DNA of 64,000 nucleotides from Pseudobutyrivibrio sp. OR37 (lineage in GTDB: Bacteria > Bacillota > Clostridia > Lachnospirales > Lachnospiraceae), in NCBI RefSeq assembly GCF_900113655.1, contig NZ_FOQF01000017.1, positions 1-64,000 on the forward strand. The letters are read 5' to 3'. The stretch's first letter is position 1, and each line of letters starts with the position of its first letter. The translations under genes and the position numbers were made by a program. The notes beneath the pieces were generated by a model, which did not search any database, was not told where the DNA came from, and was given only the letters and a program-made list of their open reading frames with translations. Below, piece by piece: positions 52,598 to 62,112 of the stretch.

Positions 52598-52704
52598 TAA
52601 ATTATCCTCCTACTCGTACGGCTCACGCCAAATCACTATAAAACATTTTACAAAAATTAGTTGATATACGCAACCAAAAAGCGATATTTAATAATATTTT
52701 AATA

Positions 52705-53841
52705 TTATTCTTCTCCTGCTTCCATTGAGGCAAGCTTGTTTTTCTTGTAGGTAGCAAACATGCCAGCATCAAGTGCGTCTCTAATCTCTTCCATCATTGT
52801 ATTGTAGAAATATAGATTGTGAAGAACACAAAGTCTCATTCCAAGCATTTCTTTAGCTTTAAGGAGATGACGGATATATGCTCTAGAATATGTGCGACAT
52901 GCAGGGCATCCACATCCCTCCTCGATTGGGCGCATATCCTTTTCGAACTTCTGATTAAAAAGATTGAGCTTACCATGGTTTGTATATACATGACCGTGAC
53001 GGCCGTTTCGGCTTGGGTAAACGCAATCAAAGAAATCGATTCCTCGCTCAACAGACTCCAAAATATTTGCTGGAGTACCTACACCCATAAGATATGTAGG
53101 CTTGTTCTGTGGAAGATATGGCACTACATGATCAAGAACATCATACATCTGCTCATGACTCTCACCAACTGCAAGACCACCTACTGCATAGCCTGGCAAA
53201 TCAAGCTCTGAAATAATCTTGGCATGTTCGATTCGGATATCATTATAAACAGCGCCCTGATTAATACCGAATAAAAGCTGTTCCTTGTTGATGGTATCAT
53301 CCAAAGAATTAAGGCGAGCCATTTCTGCCTTACATCTATTAAGCCATCTTGTAGTACGAGCCACGGAATCCTCTACGTATTTGCGTTCTGCAAGAGCTGG
53401 TGGACATTCATCAAATGCCATGGCGATAGTAGAACCAAGATTTGACTGAATCTGCATAGATTCCTCTGGACCCATGAAAATCTTACGACCATCTATGTGA
53501 GAATTAAATGTAACTCCCTCTTCCTTGATTTTTCTAATGCCAGCAAGAGAAAATACCTGGAATCCGCCTGAATCTGTAAGGATTGGCTTGTCCCATGCCA
53601 TAAATTTATGCAAGCCACCAAGCTCCTTTATAAGCTTATCACCAGTTCTAACATGAAGATGATAAGTGTTTGAAAGCTCAACCTGTGTCTTGATTTGTCT
53701 TAAATCATCTGTGGATACAGCGCCCTTGATAGCAGCTACTGTACCAACATTCATGAATACAGGCGTTTCGATTACACCGTGAACAGTATGGAAGCGACCT
53801 CGTTTGGCCTTTCCCTCTGTCTTTAATAATTCGTACTTCAA
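52705..53841 (-). CDS. tgt: tRNA-guanine transglycosylase
   Basis: Tgt exchanges guanine 34 for a queuosine precursor in GUN-anticodon tRNAs. The 378 residues have LTDSGGFQVFSL (about 90-101; substrate-binding Asp), the nucleophile Asp region GIDFFDCVYPSRNGRHG, and a zinc site CGCPACRTYSRAYIRHLL (about 309-326). The start is a TTG (KYELLKTEGK) overlapping the aroC stop (TTGA), with GGAG 11 nt upstream; no ATG alternative is present. Translational coupling to aroC is likely. Confidence 0.96.
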   Translation of the reverse strand: MKYELLKTEGKAKRGRFHTVHGVIETPVFMNVGTVAAIKGAVSTDDLRQIKTQVELSNTYHLHVRTGDKLIKELGGLHKFMAWDKPILTDSGGFQVFSLAGIRKIKEEGVTFNSHIDGRKIFMGPEESMQIQSNLGSTIAMAFDECPPALAERKYVEDSVARTTRWLNRCKAEMARLNSLDDTINKEQLLFGINQGAVYNDIRIEHAKIISELDLPGYAVGGLAVGESHEQMYDVLDHVVPYLPQNKPTYLMGVGTPANILESVERGIDFFDCVYPSRNGRHGHVYTNHGKLNLFNQKFEKDMRPIEEGCGCPACRTYSRAYIRHLLKAKEMLGMRLCVLHNLYFYNTMMEEIRDALDAGMFATYKKNKLASMEAGEE

Positions 53842-54932
53842 TTCTTATAAAACTCCTTAATATAATCTAATCTATCTGTCATGTGAGAGAACAATGCGTC
53901 ACAAATAGTAAGTGCGCACATCGCCTCCACAACAACTACCGCTCTAGGCACGATTACAGGATCATGTCTTCCATGTATTTCTATTTTTGTATTTTCATGC
54001 TTTTCATTAACTGTAGCTTGTTTCTGAGAAATAGATGGAGTAGGCTTGATAGCACATCTAACAATGATATCATCCCCATCTGATATGCCACCAAGTATAC
54101 CACCGCTATGATTGGTGAGCTTAGCTACCTTGTTGCCATCCATGATAAATTTATCATTGTTAATACTGCCTACAGTCTTTGATACTGCAAAGCCATCTCC
54201 AATCTCAACACCCTTAACAGCGCCAATTGATACTAGCGCCTTTGCAAGACATGCATCTAATTTATCGAAAACAGGATCACCAACTCCCGCTGGAACACCT
54301 GTGATTAAACATTCTATTACTCCGCCAGCGCTATCATTGTTTAGCATGCAGGCTTCAAGATATTCCTCAGCCTTTTTGGCAGCTGTAGGGTCTGGCATAC
54401 ATAATGGATTGTTGTCTCTTTCAGAAAGGTCAAAATCATAAATCTTAACATCTCCAATAGACTTTGTATAAGCGCAAACAGTAATTCCAAGCTCAGATAA
54501 AAGCTTGGCACAAATAGCACCTGCAGCAACTCGACCTATGGTTTCTCTTCCAGAGGAACGGCCGCCACCTCTGTAGTCGCGAATGCCATATTTTTCGATA
54601 AAACCATAATCAGCATGGCCAGGTCTAAAGGTAGTGGCAATATTTCCATAATCCTTTGAATGTTGATCTGTATTTTCTACCATAACTGATATAGGTGTTC
54701 CTGTAGTGACACCCTCAAAAACACCAGATAAAATGGAAACCTTGTCTGCTTCAGCACGAGCTGTGGTGAATTTTGACTGACCAGGCTTTCTTCGATCAAG
54801 ATATATCTGAATATCATGTTCATCTAATTTCATGCCTGCTGGTATTCCATCAATCACAGCACCAATAGCCTTACCGTGAGACTCGCCCCATGTAGTAACC
54901 GTAATTCTACTTCCGAAAGTTGAACCTGCCAT
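53838..54932 (-). CDS. aroC: Chorismate synthase
   Basis: AroC makes chorismate from EPSP, needing reduced flavin. The 364 residues have GSRITVTTWGESHG (the first signature), RPGHADYGFIEKYGIRDYRGGGRSSGRET, and ALTICDALFSHMTDRL near the end. GGGAGG sits 5-6 nt before the second of two adjacent ATG codons, so the start is placed at 54932 instead of 54935. It is the seventh shikimate pathway step and complements aroA at 3.8 kb. Confidence 0.96.
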   Translation of the reverse strand: MAGSTFGSRITVTTWGESHGKAIGAVIDGIPAGMKLDEHDIQIYLDRRKPGQSKFTTARAEADKVSILSGVFEGVTTGTPISVMVENTDQHSKDYGNIATTFRPGHADYGFIEKYGIRDYRGGGRSSGRETIGRVAAGAICAKLLSELGITVCAYTKSIGDVKIYDFDLSERDNNPLCMPDPTAAKKAEEYLEACMLNNDSAGGVIECLITGVPAGVGDPVFDKLDACLAKALVSIGAVKGVEIGDGFAVSKTVGSINNDKFIMDGNKVAKLTNHSGGILGGISDGDDIIVRCAIKPTPSISQKQATVNEKHENTKIEIHGRHDPVIVPRAVVVVEAMCALTICDALFSHMTDRLDYIKEFYKN

Positions 54933-54953
54933 CATTACCTCCCTACGTCCTAT

Positions 54954-54983
54954 AAAAAAAGGGCTGACCTGTCGTCAGCCCTT
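54954..54983 (-). terminator. Intrinsic terminator of the lactonase gene
   Basis: AAGGGCTGAC/GTCAGCCCTT (54959-54983, 5-nt loop) is followed by seven T on the minus strand, 9 nt past the stop. Confidence 0.9.
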
Positions 54984-54991
54984 ACAACAAG

Positions 54992-56047
54992 CTATTTAAT
55001 CTTCACAACAACAATGCTATTAGGCTTAGCAATTCTGATTGGTGCATTCTGCATTAATGAATGACCTGCCTTTTTGTCGATAGTAAAGCTACGAATTTCA
55101 TTAGTATCATGATTCAATGAAAGGTAGTATTTATCACCTGGCAATACAGCAAAGCTCTTTGGATAATCACCGCTAATAAAGCTGTGTGAGAAATATTTAA
55201 TCTTTCCTGATCTAGGGTCTCTTTCGTACATACAAATAGCATTAAGTCCATCAACGCTAGCATAGAGGAATTTATCATCATCACCAAATTTGATATTTGT
55301 TCCTGTACTGATTTCCTCGTCAACACCAACAAGTAAAGATACAGTCTGGATACATTCGAAATCTGGATGATCCTCGATAATATGATAATCGTAAACTAAA
55401 ATCTCATTAGACATTTCAGTGATAACGTAAGCATACTTACCATCCTGAGAGAACTTCATCTTAAGTGGAGCTGAGCCCATTGTACATCTAACGATATCAA
55501 CAAGTCTAAGCTTACCTAATTCATAGTCTACCTCGTAGATTTTAATCTGATGTAAACCATTCTCTACTACGCAAAGGAATCTTTCATCCTTTGTAAGCTC
55601 TACGCAAGTACAGTGTGGGTAAAGTGGTCTATCAGCAACTGATTTACCGATACCCTGATGGAAAATACCATCTGCTATTCCTCCGATGGAACCATCTTCA
55701 TTTAACTTCATCATAGTTACACGACCATCGTGATAGCCTGCAACGAATAAGTATCTATTCTGTGAATCAACGCAAAGGTTACAACCTCTCATGCCGCCGA
55801 CCCATTCCTGATTCATCTTTTCCAAATCACCATTTTCAAGAATCTTGAAGGCTGCTACACCTTCATCGGCGATTGAATAAAGGAATTTGTTATCATGTGA
55901 ATTAATAATGTCTGATGGGTTATTAATAGGCGCTACGCTCTGTTCTGTCATTACTCCTGTGTTAGGGTCAACGTCGTAAACATAAATACCAACGCTAGTC
56001 TCGTGTGTGTAAGTGCCTACATAAGCTACATATTTACTATCTGCCAT
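54992..56047 (-). CDS. Lactonase-family beta-propeller protein (6-phosphogluconolactonase-like)
   Basis: This is a 351-residue cytoplasmic protein made of propeller blades. It has YVAYVGTYTHETSVGIYVYDVD at the N-terminus, PHCTCVELTKDERFLCVVENGLHQIKIYEVD, and GTNIKFGDDDKFLYASVDGLNAICMYERD. These fit the lactonase family PF10282 (Pgl of E. coli type, carboxy-muconate cyclase relatives). The true substrate is uncertain. GAGGAG precedes the ATG. It is followed by a strong terminator that separates it from aroC. Confidence 0.85.
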   Translation of the reverse strand: MADSKYVAYVGTYTHETSVGIYVYDVDPNTGVMTEQSVAPINNPSDIINSHDNKFLYSIADEGVAAFKILENGDLEKMNQEWVGGMRGCNLCVDSQNRYLFVAGYHDGRVTMMKLNEDGSIGGIADGIFHQGIGKSVADRPLYPHCTCVELTKDERFLCVVENGLHQIKIYEVDYELGKLRLVDIVRCTMGSAPLKMKFSQDGKYAYVITEMSNEILVYDYHIIEDHPDFECIQTVSLLVGVDEEISTGTNIKFGDDDKFLYASVDGLNAICMYERDPRSGKIKYFSHSFISGDYPKSFAVLPGDKYYLSLNHDTNEIRSFTIDKKAGHSLMQNAPIRIAKPNSIVVVKIK

Positions 56048-56071
56048 TTGTATTCTCCTCGTAACTAAATC

Positions 56072-57298
56072 TTAAGCTTCTTTTCTTCTTAGAATATCAA
56101 ATTCATCAGGTGTAACACTTAATTTAATAAATAGCTTTTGCTTTGGATGTGGACAAGAATCCATATCCTCTCCCTCTTCATTTTTAATTCCAAGAACTTC
56201 TACCTCTATATTATCTCCGTTTGGCTTCATAATTTCAATAGTTTCACCTACTGAAAATTTATTACGCTGCTCAATTTCGAAGAAATCATCGGCATCTTTT
56301 GCTCCAGCTATTCCTAAATAGGTATAACCAATATTATAAGTATTATTATCATAAATCTGAGATTCCTCAGATGGCTTACCATAGAAAAATCCTGTTGTAA
56401 ACTGACGATATGTGCAAGCAGCAATCTGCTCCTTATACCAGTCTAAGTTAGCAAGATATTTGTCCTCGGATTCCATACAATCATCAATAGCCTTGCGATA
56501 GGTGCGGGCAACAGTGGCAACGTAAAGTGCTGTCTTCATACGTCCCTCAATCTTAAAGCTGTCGATTCCTGATGAAAGTAAATCAGGGATATGCTCTATC
56601 ATGCAAAGGTCCTTTGAGTTAAAGATGTATGTACCGCGCTCATTTTCATAAACTGGAAGATATTCTCCAGGACGCTGCTCCTCAACAACAGCATACTTCC
56701 ATCTGCAAGGATGAGTACATGCACCCTGATTAGCATCTCTTCCTGTAAAATAGTTTGATAACAGGCATCTACCAGAATAAGAAATGCACATAGCACCATG
56801 AATGAATGTTTCGATTTCAAGGTCATCTGGAATGTTTGCTCTGATTTCCTTAATCTCTGCAAGAGAAAGCTCTCTGGCAGAAACAACACGCTTTGCACCA
56901 AGGTCATACCAGAACTTGTATGTACCAAAGTTAGTGTTATTTGCCTGAGTACTGATATGTCTTTCAATATCAGGGCATATTTCTTTTGCAAGCATGAAGA
57001 TTGCAGGGTCTGCAATGATAAGAGCATCTGGCTTAATTTCCTTAAGCTCTTCGAAATACTCCCTAACGCCCTCTAAATCTCCATTATGAGCAAGGATATT
57101 TGCTGTAACATATACCTTGACGCCATGCTCATGGGCAAATCTAATACCCTCGATCATGTCTTCCTTAGAGAAATTCTTTGCCTTAGCTCTAAGGCCATAA
57201 ACCTCTCCACCAATATAAACTGCATCTGCTCCATAAATAACTGCAACCTTTAAAACTTCCAGGCTGCTGGCTGGAACTAGTAATTCTGTTTCTCTCAT
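56072..57298 (-). CDS. U32-family protein, probable tRNA uridine-34 hydroxylation protein
   Basis: This 408-residue protein is of the peptidase U32 family. It has ELLVPASSLEVLKVAVIYGADAVYIGG at the N-terminus and the U32 signature FIHGAMCISYSGRCLLSNYFTGRDANQGACTHPCRW (about 163-198, with the Cys residues used for an iron-sulfur site). Despite the name, E. coli YegQ (TrhP) and B. subtilis YrrN/YrrO act in prephenate-dependent hydroxylation of U34 in tRNA. Its 4-nt overlap with a YrrM/TrmR-like methyltransferase supports that role over a protease. Only one U32 gene is seen here; B. subtilis has two. Confidence 0.82.
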   Translation of the reverse strand: MRETELLVPASSLEVLKVAVIYGADAVYIGGEVYGLRAKAKNFSKEDMIEGIRFAHEHGVKVYVTANILAHNGDLEGVREYFEELKEIKPDALIIADPAIFMLAKEICPDIERHISTQANNTNFGTYKFWYDLGAKRVVSARELSLAEIKEIRANIPDDLEIETFIHGAMCISYSGRCLLSNYFTGRDANQGACTHPCRWKYAVVEEQRPGEYLPVYENERGTYIFNSKDLCMIEHIPDLLSSGIDSFKIEGRMKTALYVATVARTYRKAIDDCMESEDKYLANLDWYKEQIAACTYRQFTTGFFYGKPSEESQIYDNNTYNIGYTYLGIAGAKDADDFFEIEQRNKFSVGETIEIMKPNGDNIEVEVLGIKNEEGEDMDSCPHPKQKLFIKLSVTPDEFDILRRKEA

Positions 57299-57942
57299 TT
57301 CTTTCCTTTCACACTAATACTAACTCCATCCCCCAATGGTAAAATCGTAGTAGTATAGCCTTCATCATGGGTTAGCTGGTAGAGATAATCACGCATCCTC
57401 TTATGGATGGTTCGATTACGTCTTGTAATTGCATATCTGGATTCGATGATATCGCCATCCTGTAATACATTATCTGTAACGATAACTCCGCCATCAGCTG
57501 TAAGACGCTTAATCTCTGGCCAAAAATTAATATATTGGCCTTTCGCTGCATCCATGAATACAAAATCGTAAGGCCCTTCTAAGGTAGGAAGAATCTCCAT
57601 CGCATCGCCCTCGAGCAAGGTGATTTGATTCTCTAAACCCATATTTTTAATATTTTCATTTGCAATAGGAATTCTTGGGGCGTAATTTTCAATCGTAGTG
57701 ATTGGAACATCCTCTCCCGCACAGGTTGCCATGAGGCAAGCGGAAAATCCTACCGCAGCTCCTACCTCCAAAATCCTCTTAGGCTGATTCATTTTAATCA
57801 AGGTCATAAGAAGATTAATGGTCTCGTCTCTAATGATTGGAACGTAATTTGCTCTAGCTTCCTTTCGGATGGCTGAAAGCCCCTCATTCAATTCAGGATA
57901 GAGACTGTTTAGGTAGGTAGTATATCTTTCATCAACTATCAT
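57295..57942 (-). CDS. trmR: SAM-dependent O-methyltransferase, TrmR-like
   Basis: This is a 215-residue class I methyltransferase. ILEVGAAVGFSACLMAT (about 76-92) is the SAM loop, TTIENYAPRIPIA is motif II, and FVFMDAAKGQY (about 128-138) is the metal-dependent O-methyltransferase motif. Homologs in the same position (YrrM, now TrmR) convert 5-hydroxyuridine 34 to 5-methoxyuridine. The start follows the RNase J stop by one base, and the stop overlaps the U32 gene, so both tRNA steps are made together. Confidence 0.85.
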   Translation of the reverse strand: MIVDERYTTYLNSLYPELNEGLSAIRKEARANYVPIIRDETINLLMTLIKMNQPKRILEVGAAVGFSACLMATCAGEDVPITTIENYAPRIPIANENIKNMGLENQITLLEGDAMEILPTLEGPYDFVFMDAAKGQYINFWPEIKRLTADGGVIVTDNVLQDGDIIESRYAITRRNRTIHKRMRDYLYQLTHDEGYTTTILPLGDGVSISVKGKK

Positions 57943-57943
57943 T

Positions 57944-59620
57944 TTATACTTCCATAATGATTGGAATAATCATAGGACGACGCTGTGTTTCATGCCATAC
58001 GAAATCAGAAAGATTATCTCTGATATCACCCTTAATTTTGTTCCAATCAGTAATATTTTTTTCTTGCAAAACATCCATTGTGTCAGACAATACTGCTCTT
58101 GCGCTTTCCATTAAATCCTCAGAATCTCTAACATATACGAAACCACGAGAAACAATATCTGGACCTGCAAGCACTGTGCCTGATGCACTATCAAGTGTAA
58201 GCACAACGATGATAATACCATCTTCAGCAAGCTTCTGTCTGTCACGAAGAACGATATTACCTACATCACCGACACCAATACCATCAACCATGATAGCGCC
58301 TGTGTGAACATGACCTGCTATCTTAGAGTAATTATCTCCAAGCTCAAGGACATCACCTGAACGGATAATTTTAATGTGGTCATGATCCCAGCCTAAGCTT
58401 TCTGCAATTCTTGCCTGAGCCATCAAATGCTTGTACTCACCATGAACAGGAATTGAAAATTGAGGACGTACCAATGAATAGATAAGCTTGATTTCTTCGG
58501 CGCAAGCATGTCCTGAAACATGAACATCCTGCATAACGATTTCAGCTCCACGCATAGTTAAATCGTTGATAACATTTGAAACCGCCTTCTCATTACCAGG
58601 GATTGGATGAGAAGAAAATACAATCATATCACCTGGCTTAATCTGAACCTTTTTGTGAGTTCCGTTAGCCATACGAGAAAGGGCTGCCATTGATTCACCC
58701 TGTGAACCAGTTGTAACAAGAACGACCTTTTCATCTGGATAAGACTTAAGTGATTCGATATCGATAAGTGTATTGTCAGGGATATGTAAATATCCAAGCT
58801 TTGACGCTGTTTCGATGGTATTGACCATTGAACGGCCTTCTACACATACCTTACGTCCATATTTATCTGCTGAGTTAATAATCTGCTGAACTCTATCAAC
58901 ATTTGAAGCGAAGGTTGCGATAATGATACGGCTTCTATCGTTGTCTGCGAAGATTGAATCGATAGTCTTACCAACAGTCTTTTCTGAGGCTGTAAAGCCT
59001 GGGCGCTCTGCGTTTGTAGAATCGCACATAAGAGCAAGTACACCCTTTTTACCAATTTCACCTAAGCGCTGTAAATCGATTGGATCACCATAAACTGGTG
59101 TATAATCAACCTTAAAATCGCCTGTATGCACAACTATTCCAGCTGGCGAATAAATAGCAAGAGCTGCAGCATCCTGAATACTGTGATTTGTACGGATAAA
59201 CTCAACTCTGAAATCGCCGGCATTAATATGTGTGCCATATTTAACAACTTTACGCTTAACCTTTGTAAGCATCTTGTGTTCTTCAAGCTTATGTTCAATC
59301 AAGCCATTTGTAAGCTTTGTAGAATAAATAGGACAAACATTAAGATCCTTAAACACATAAGGGATAGCACCGATATGATCCTCGTGACCATGAGTGATAA
59401 AGAATCCCTTTAATTTATCCTGATTATCTTTAAGATATGTTATATCTGGAATAACCAGATCCACGCCCAACATATCATCCTCAGGGAAGGAAAGTCCGCA
59501 ATCCACCACGATAATACTGTCTTTGTACTCAAAAGCAGTAATATTCATGCCGATTTGCTCAAGACCACCTAGTGGAATAATCTTTAGCCTTTCAGCTTTA
59601 TTTTCAGTTTTCTTTTTCAA
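57944..59620 (-). CDS. rnj: Ribonuclease J
   Basis: This is a 558-residue metallo-beta-lactamase RNase with endonuclease and 5'-3' exonuclease activity in RNA decay. It has the zinc motif HGHEDHIGAIPYV (HxHxDH, about 75-87), VHTGDFKVDYTP, the beta-CASP region with ALMCDSTNAERPG and VSGHACAEEI, and a C-terminal domain. Translation starts with TTG (KKKTENKAERLK), with AGGAGG 8 nt upstream; no in-frame ATG fits. It lies between DUF1292 and trmR. Confidence 0.94.
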   Translation of the reverse strand: MKKKTENKAERLKIIPLGGLEQIGMNITAFEYKDSIIVVDCGLSFPEDDMLGVDLVIPDITYLKDNQDKLKGFFITHGHEDHIGAIPYVFKDLNVCPIYSTKLTNGLIEHKLEEHKMLTKVKRKVVKYGTHINAGDFRVEFIRTNHSIQDAAALAIYSPAGIVVHTGDFKVDYTPVYGDPIDLQRLGEIGKKGVLALMCDSTNAERPGFTASEKTVGKTIDSIFADNDRSRIIIATFASNVDRVQQIINSADKYGRKVCVEGRSMVNTIETASKLGYLHIPDNTLIDIESLKSYPDEKVVLVTTGSQGESMAALSRMANGTHKKVQIKPGDMIVFSSHPIPGNEKAVSNVINDLTMRGAEIVMQDVHVSGHACAEEIKLIYSLVRPQFSIPVHGEYKHLMAQARIAESLGWDHDHIKIIRSGDVLELGDNYSKIAGHVHTGAIMVDGIGVGDVGNIVLRDRQKLAEDGIIIVVLTLDSASGTVLAGPDIVSRGFVYVRDSEDLMESARAVLSDTMDVLQEKNITDWNKIKGDIRDNLSDFVWHETQRRPMIIPIIMEV

Positions 59621-59642
59621 AAAATAACCTCCTAATTAATAA

Positions 59643-59906
59643 TTAAAAATCCAAGTCGGCATCCTCACCAACTAACTCATCAAATATTTTTGCTACAGCC
59701 TCAAATTCAACGTCATCCTCTACAAACTCGTAGACAACCTCGTTATCATCTGTTGAGACTTCCTTGAGAATAGATGCTTCAGCATCCTCCTCTTCATTAT
59801 CATTATCGCATACCAATAAATATTTGTTGCCAGAAAGCATAGTCTCTTCTACAACAAATAGCTTAATATCATTTCCATCTTCGCCTGGTAATATAATTGG
59901 TTCCAT
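59643..59906 (-). CDS. DUF1292-family small acidic protein (YrzB-like)
   Basis: This 87-residue acidic protein has EPIILPGEDGNDIKLFVVEETMLSGNKYLLVCDNDNEEEDAEASILKE, the DUF1292 pattern. It starts one base after the ruvX stop; a longer in-frame start within ruvX is less likely. The ireB-ruvX-DUF1292 trio is conserved in Firmicutes (yrzL-yrrK-yrzB in B. subtilis). Function is unknown. Confidence 0.88.
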   Translation of the reverse strand: MEPIILPGEDGNDIKLFVVEETMLSGNKYLLVCDNDNEEEDAEASILKEVSTDDNEVVYEFVEDDVEFEAVAKIFDELVGEDADLDF

Positions 59907-59907
59907 A

Positions 59908-60333
59908 TTAACTCCTATTATCCAAATAATCCTGTAATATAATTGCAGCAGCAATTTGATCGATATATTTCTTTCGATCCTTTTTAGCTACGCCAGATTC
60001 CTCTAAAATCTCATCTGCATAAACTGTAGTAAGTCTTTCGTCAACAAGAGTAATTGGGACATCTACGCGTTTTTCTAATAATTCTTTAAATTTAAGGGTA
60101 TCTTCGCATCTAAAACCCTCGCTATCATCCATATTGCGTGGATAGCCTAGGACAATTAATTCAACCTGATATTCTTCGCATATATCTTTGATGCGTACAA
60201 GCGTATGACGCAAAGCGCTAGCTCGCTCCCTTGTAATAGTCTCAAGTTCTTGTGCAGTCAAAAGTAAAGGGTCACTAATTGCGACCCCTACTGTCTTTGT
60301 TCCGTAATCTAAACCGAGTATTCTGCCACTCAT
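59908..60333 (-). CDS. ruvX: RuvX/YqgF, putative pre-16S rRNA nuclease
   Basis: This 141-residue RNase H-fold protein is thought to process the 5' end of 16S rRNA (also named for a Holliday junction role). It has RILGLDYGTKTVGVAISDP at the N-terminus (catalytic Asp), VLGYPRNMDDSEG, and LVDERLTTVYADEIL then KYIDQIAAAIILQDYL. The start overlaps the ireB stop by one base. Confidence 0.95.
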   Translation of the reverse strand: MSGRILGLDYGTKTVGVAISDPLLLTAQELETITRERASALRHTLVRIKDICEEYQVELIVLGYPRNMDDSEGFRCEDTLKFKELLEKRVDVPITLVDERLTTVYADEILEESGVAKKDRKKYIDQIAAAIILQDYLDNRS

Positions 60334-60599
60334 TACTTACTCCAACTTTCGTTTACGATGTATTCCTTGAGCAGCTCTTCCACTAATTCATCACGTTCTA
60401 CCTTCATAATAAGGCTTCTTGCATTATTATGACTGGTGATATATGTAGGATCTCCGGACATTATATAACCTACAATCTGATTTACAGGATTATAGCCCTT
60501 TTCTGATAAAGCGCTATATACCTGCTCAATCACATCCTTCACTCCAACAGGATTTTCCTTTTGAACTTTAAAATATTGAGTGTTACTTAAATCTGCCAT
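60333..60599 (-). CDS. ireB: IreB-family regulatory phosphoprotein (DUF965)
   Basis: This is an 88-residue protein. The family pattern is [55 protein letters not shown]. In Enterococcus, IreB is a substrate of the PASTA kinase IreK and lowers cephalosporin tolerance; phosphoryl sites are N-terminal Thr residues, and Thr7 is present here. It is coupled to ruvX. Confidence 0.93.
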   Translation of the reverse strand: MADLSNTQYFKVQKENPVGVKDVIEQVYSALSEKGYNPVNQIVGYIMSGDPTYITSHNNARSLIMKVERDELVEELLKEYIVNESWSK

Positions 60600-60666
60600 T
60601 TCTAACCTCGTCTTTACTCAAAAAATTTCCACACTACAAACTATTACTTTAATATTAATATAGAAA

Positions 60667-61992
60667 TTAGCAAATTTCAACAAGCAAGTGCTCATAATCT
60701 GGTGTAATTTCTGTGGCCTTCACCCTAAGAATTGTGTTTGATAAATCCTCATCAGTGGACTCAATCATGCATTTAATATATTCCTTTGAGAAACCGACAT
60801 AATATTCTTTACCTTCGATAATCTGCTTTTCTTCAAAAAGAACCTCTAATTCTTTTCCAATGTAAGAAGTTCTGTATTCCTTTGTCTTTTCTAGTCCAAG
60901 AGAAATAAGCTTTGCACTACGCTGCTTTTTCACTGCATTTGTAATCTGTCCAGACATTTTTGCTGCCTTTGTTCCCGCACGCTTTGAATATGCAAAAACA
61001 TGTAATTCGGAAAACTTTATTTCTTCAACATAGTCAAGAGTTGTTTCATATTCTTCTTCTGTCTCACCAGGGAAGCCAACAATAATATCCGTTGTGATTG
61101 CTGGATTATCAAAATATTTTCTAAGAATATTTACACCATTTGTATATTCCTCGATAGAATATTTTCTATTCATTCTCACAAGGACGCTATCACAGCCTGA
61201 CTGAAGTGACAAATGGAAATGAGGACATATCTTAGATAAAGCAGAAACTCTTTTTGCAAAATCCTCTGTCACAATCTGTGGTTCAAGAGAACCCATTCTA
61301 ATACGCTCGACACCATCTATCTTTTGAACAGCCTCTAATAAATCAGCAAGGCCAAACTCTGTGCCTGTACCAAAGGAGCTTAAGTGAATGCCTGTGATAA
61401 CCACCTCTTTATAGCCCGCCTTTGCAAGACCAGTTACCTCTTCAACAACATCATCGATTGATCTGCTTCTGATACGACCTCTTGCGAAAGGAATAATGCA
61501 ATAAGAGCAGAACTGATTACAACCATCCTGTACCTTAACGAAGGCTCTTGTATGCTCGGAATCCTTTTCGATATGCATATTCTCGTAAGCTACATTTCCA
61601 TCATTAATATCCATGTAGTTAAGAATTGGTCCACTCTTTTTATCTAAATTCTCAAAATATTCATGGACCTTATCAACTAAATCGTTCTTTTTGTTGTTAC
61701 CAAGAATTATATCTGCTCCAAGCTCATCGGCTATATCCTTGCCAAAATTCTGTACGTAACAGCCAGCAGCAACTACGCAGGCATCAGGATTAAGCTTTTT
61801 GCATTTATGAATCATTTGTCTTGATTTTCTATCAGCAATATTCGTCACTGAGCAGGTGTTTATTACATAAACATCAGCCTGCTCATCAAAGTCCACTATC
61901 TCAAAGCCATCCCTTTTAAGAAGCTCTTCCATGGCCTCTGTTTCATATGCATTAACCTTGCAACCAAGGTTGTGTAAAGCTGCTTTTTTCAT
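60667..61992 (-). CDS. mtaB: tRNA t6A37 methylthiotransferase MtaB
   Basis: MtaB adds a methylthio group to t6A37 of tRNA. The 441 residues have the N-terminal MTTase iron-sulfur domain (GCKVNAYETEAM, NTCSVTNIADRKSRQ), the radical SAM cluster motif CNQFCSYCIIPFARGR (about 159-174) and a C-terminal TRAM-like region (about 370-441). The NLGCKVN spelling is typical of MtaB, not MiaB. It is the upstream gene of the ireB-ruvX-rnj-trmR set but separated from it by 67 bp. Confidence 0.93.
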   Translation of the reverse strand: MKKAALHNLGCKVNAYETEAMEELLKRDGFEIVDFDEQADVYVINTCSVTNIADRKSRQMIHKCKKLNPDACVVAAGCYVQNFGKDIADELGADIILGNNKKNDLVDKVHEYFENLDKKSGPILNYMDINDGNVAYENMHIEKDSEHTRAFVKVQDGCNQFCSYCIIPFARGRIRSRSIDDVVEEVTGLAKAGYKEVVITGIHLSSFGTGTEFGLADLLEAVQKIDGVERIRMGSLEPQIVTEDFAKRVSALSKICPHFHLSLQSGCDSVLVRMNRKYSIEEYTNGVNILRKYFDNPAITTDIIVGFPGETEEEYETTLDYVEEIKFSELHVFAYSKRAGTKAAKMSGQITNAVKKQRSAKLISLGLEKTKEYRTSYIGKELEVLFEEKQIIEGKEYYVGFSKEYIKCMIESTDEDLSNTILRVKATEITPDYEHLLVEIC

Positions 61993-62047
61993 CGTTAAAA
62001 AACCTTCCTTTTATGTATTTAAAAAACTCGAAAAGTCCAAGAGTTTG

Positions 62048-62105
62048 TTGACTTTTGCATGCCTTTGATTTAGTATATTTTTGTATATAAAATCTTTGGA
62101 GGAGG
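62048..62105 (+). promoter_or_regulatory. Sigma-A promoter and strong ribosome site of the HPr-like gene
   Basis: TTGACT (62048-62053) and TAGTAT (62071-62076) are 17 nt apart. The ribosome site GGAGGAGG (62098-62105) is strong and 7 nt before the ATG. Confidence 0.65.
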
Positions 62106-62112
62106 CAGCAGA

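Noticed and set aside
56072-57298. Collagenase-like protease (from the U32 family name)
   Set aside because: The operon partner and known function of homologs point to tRNA U34 hydroxylation.
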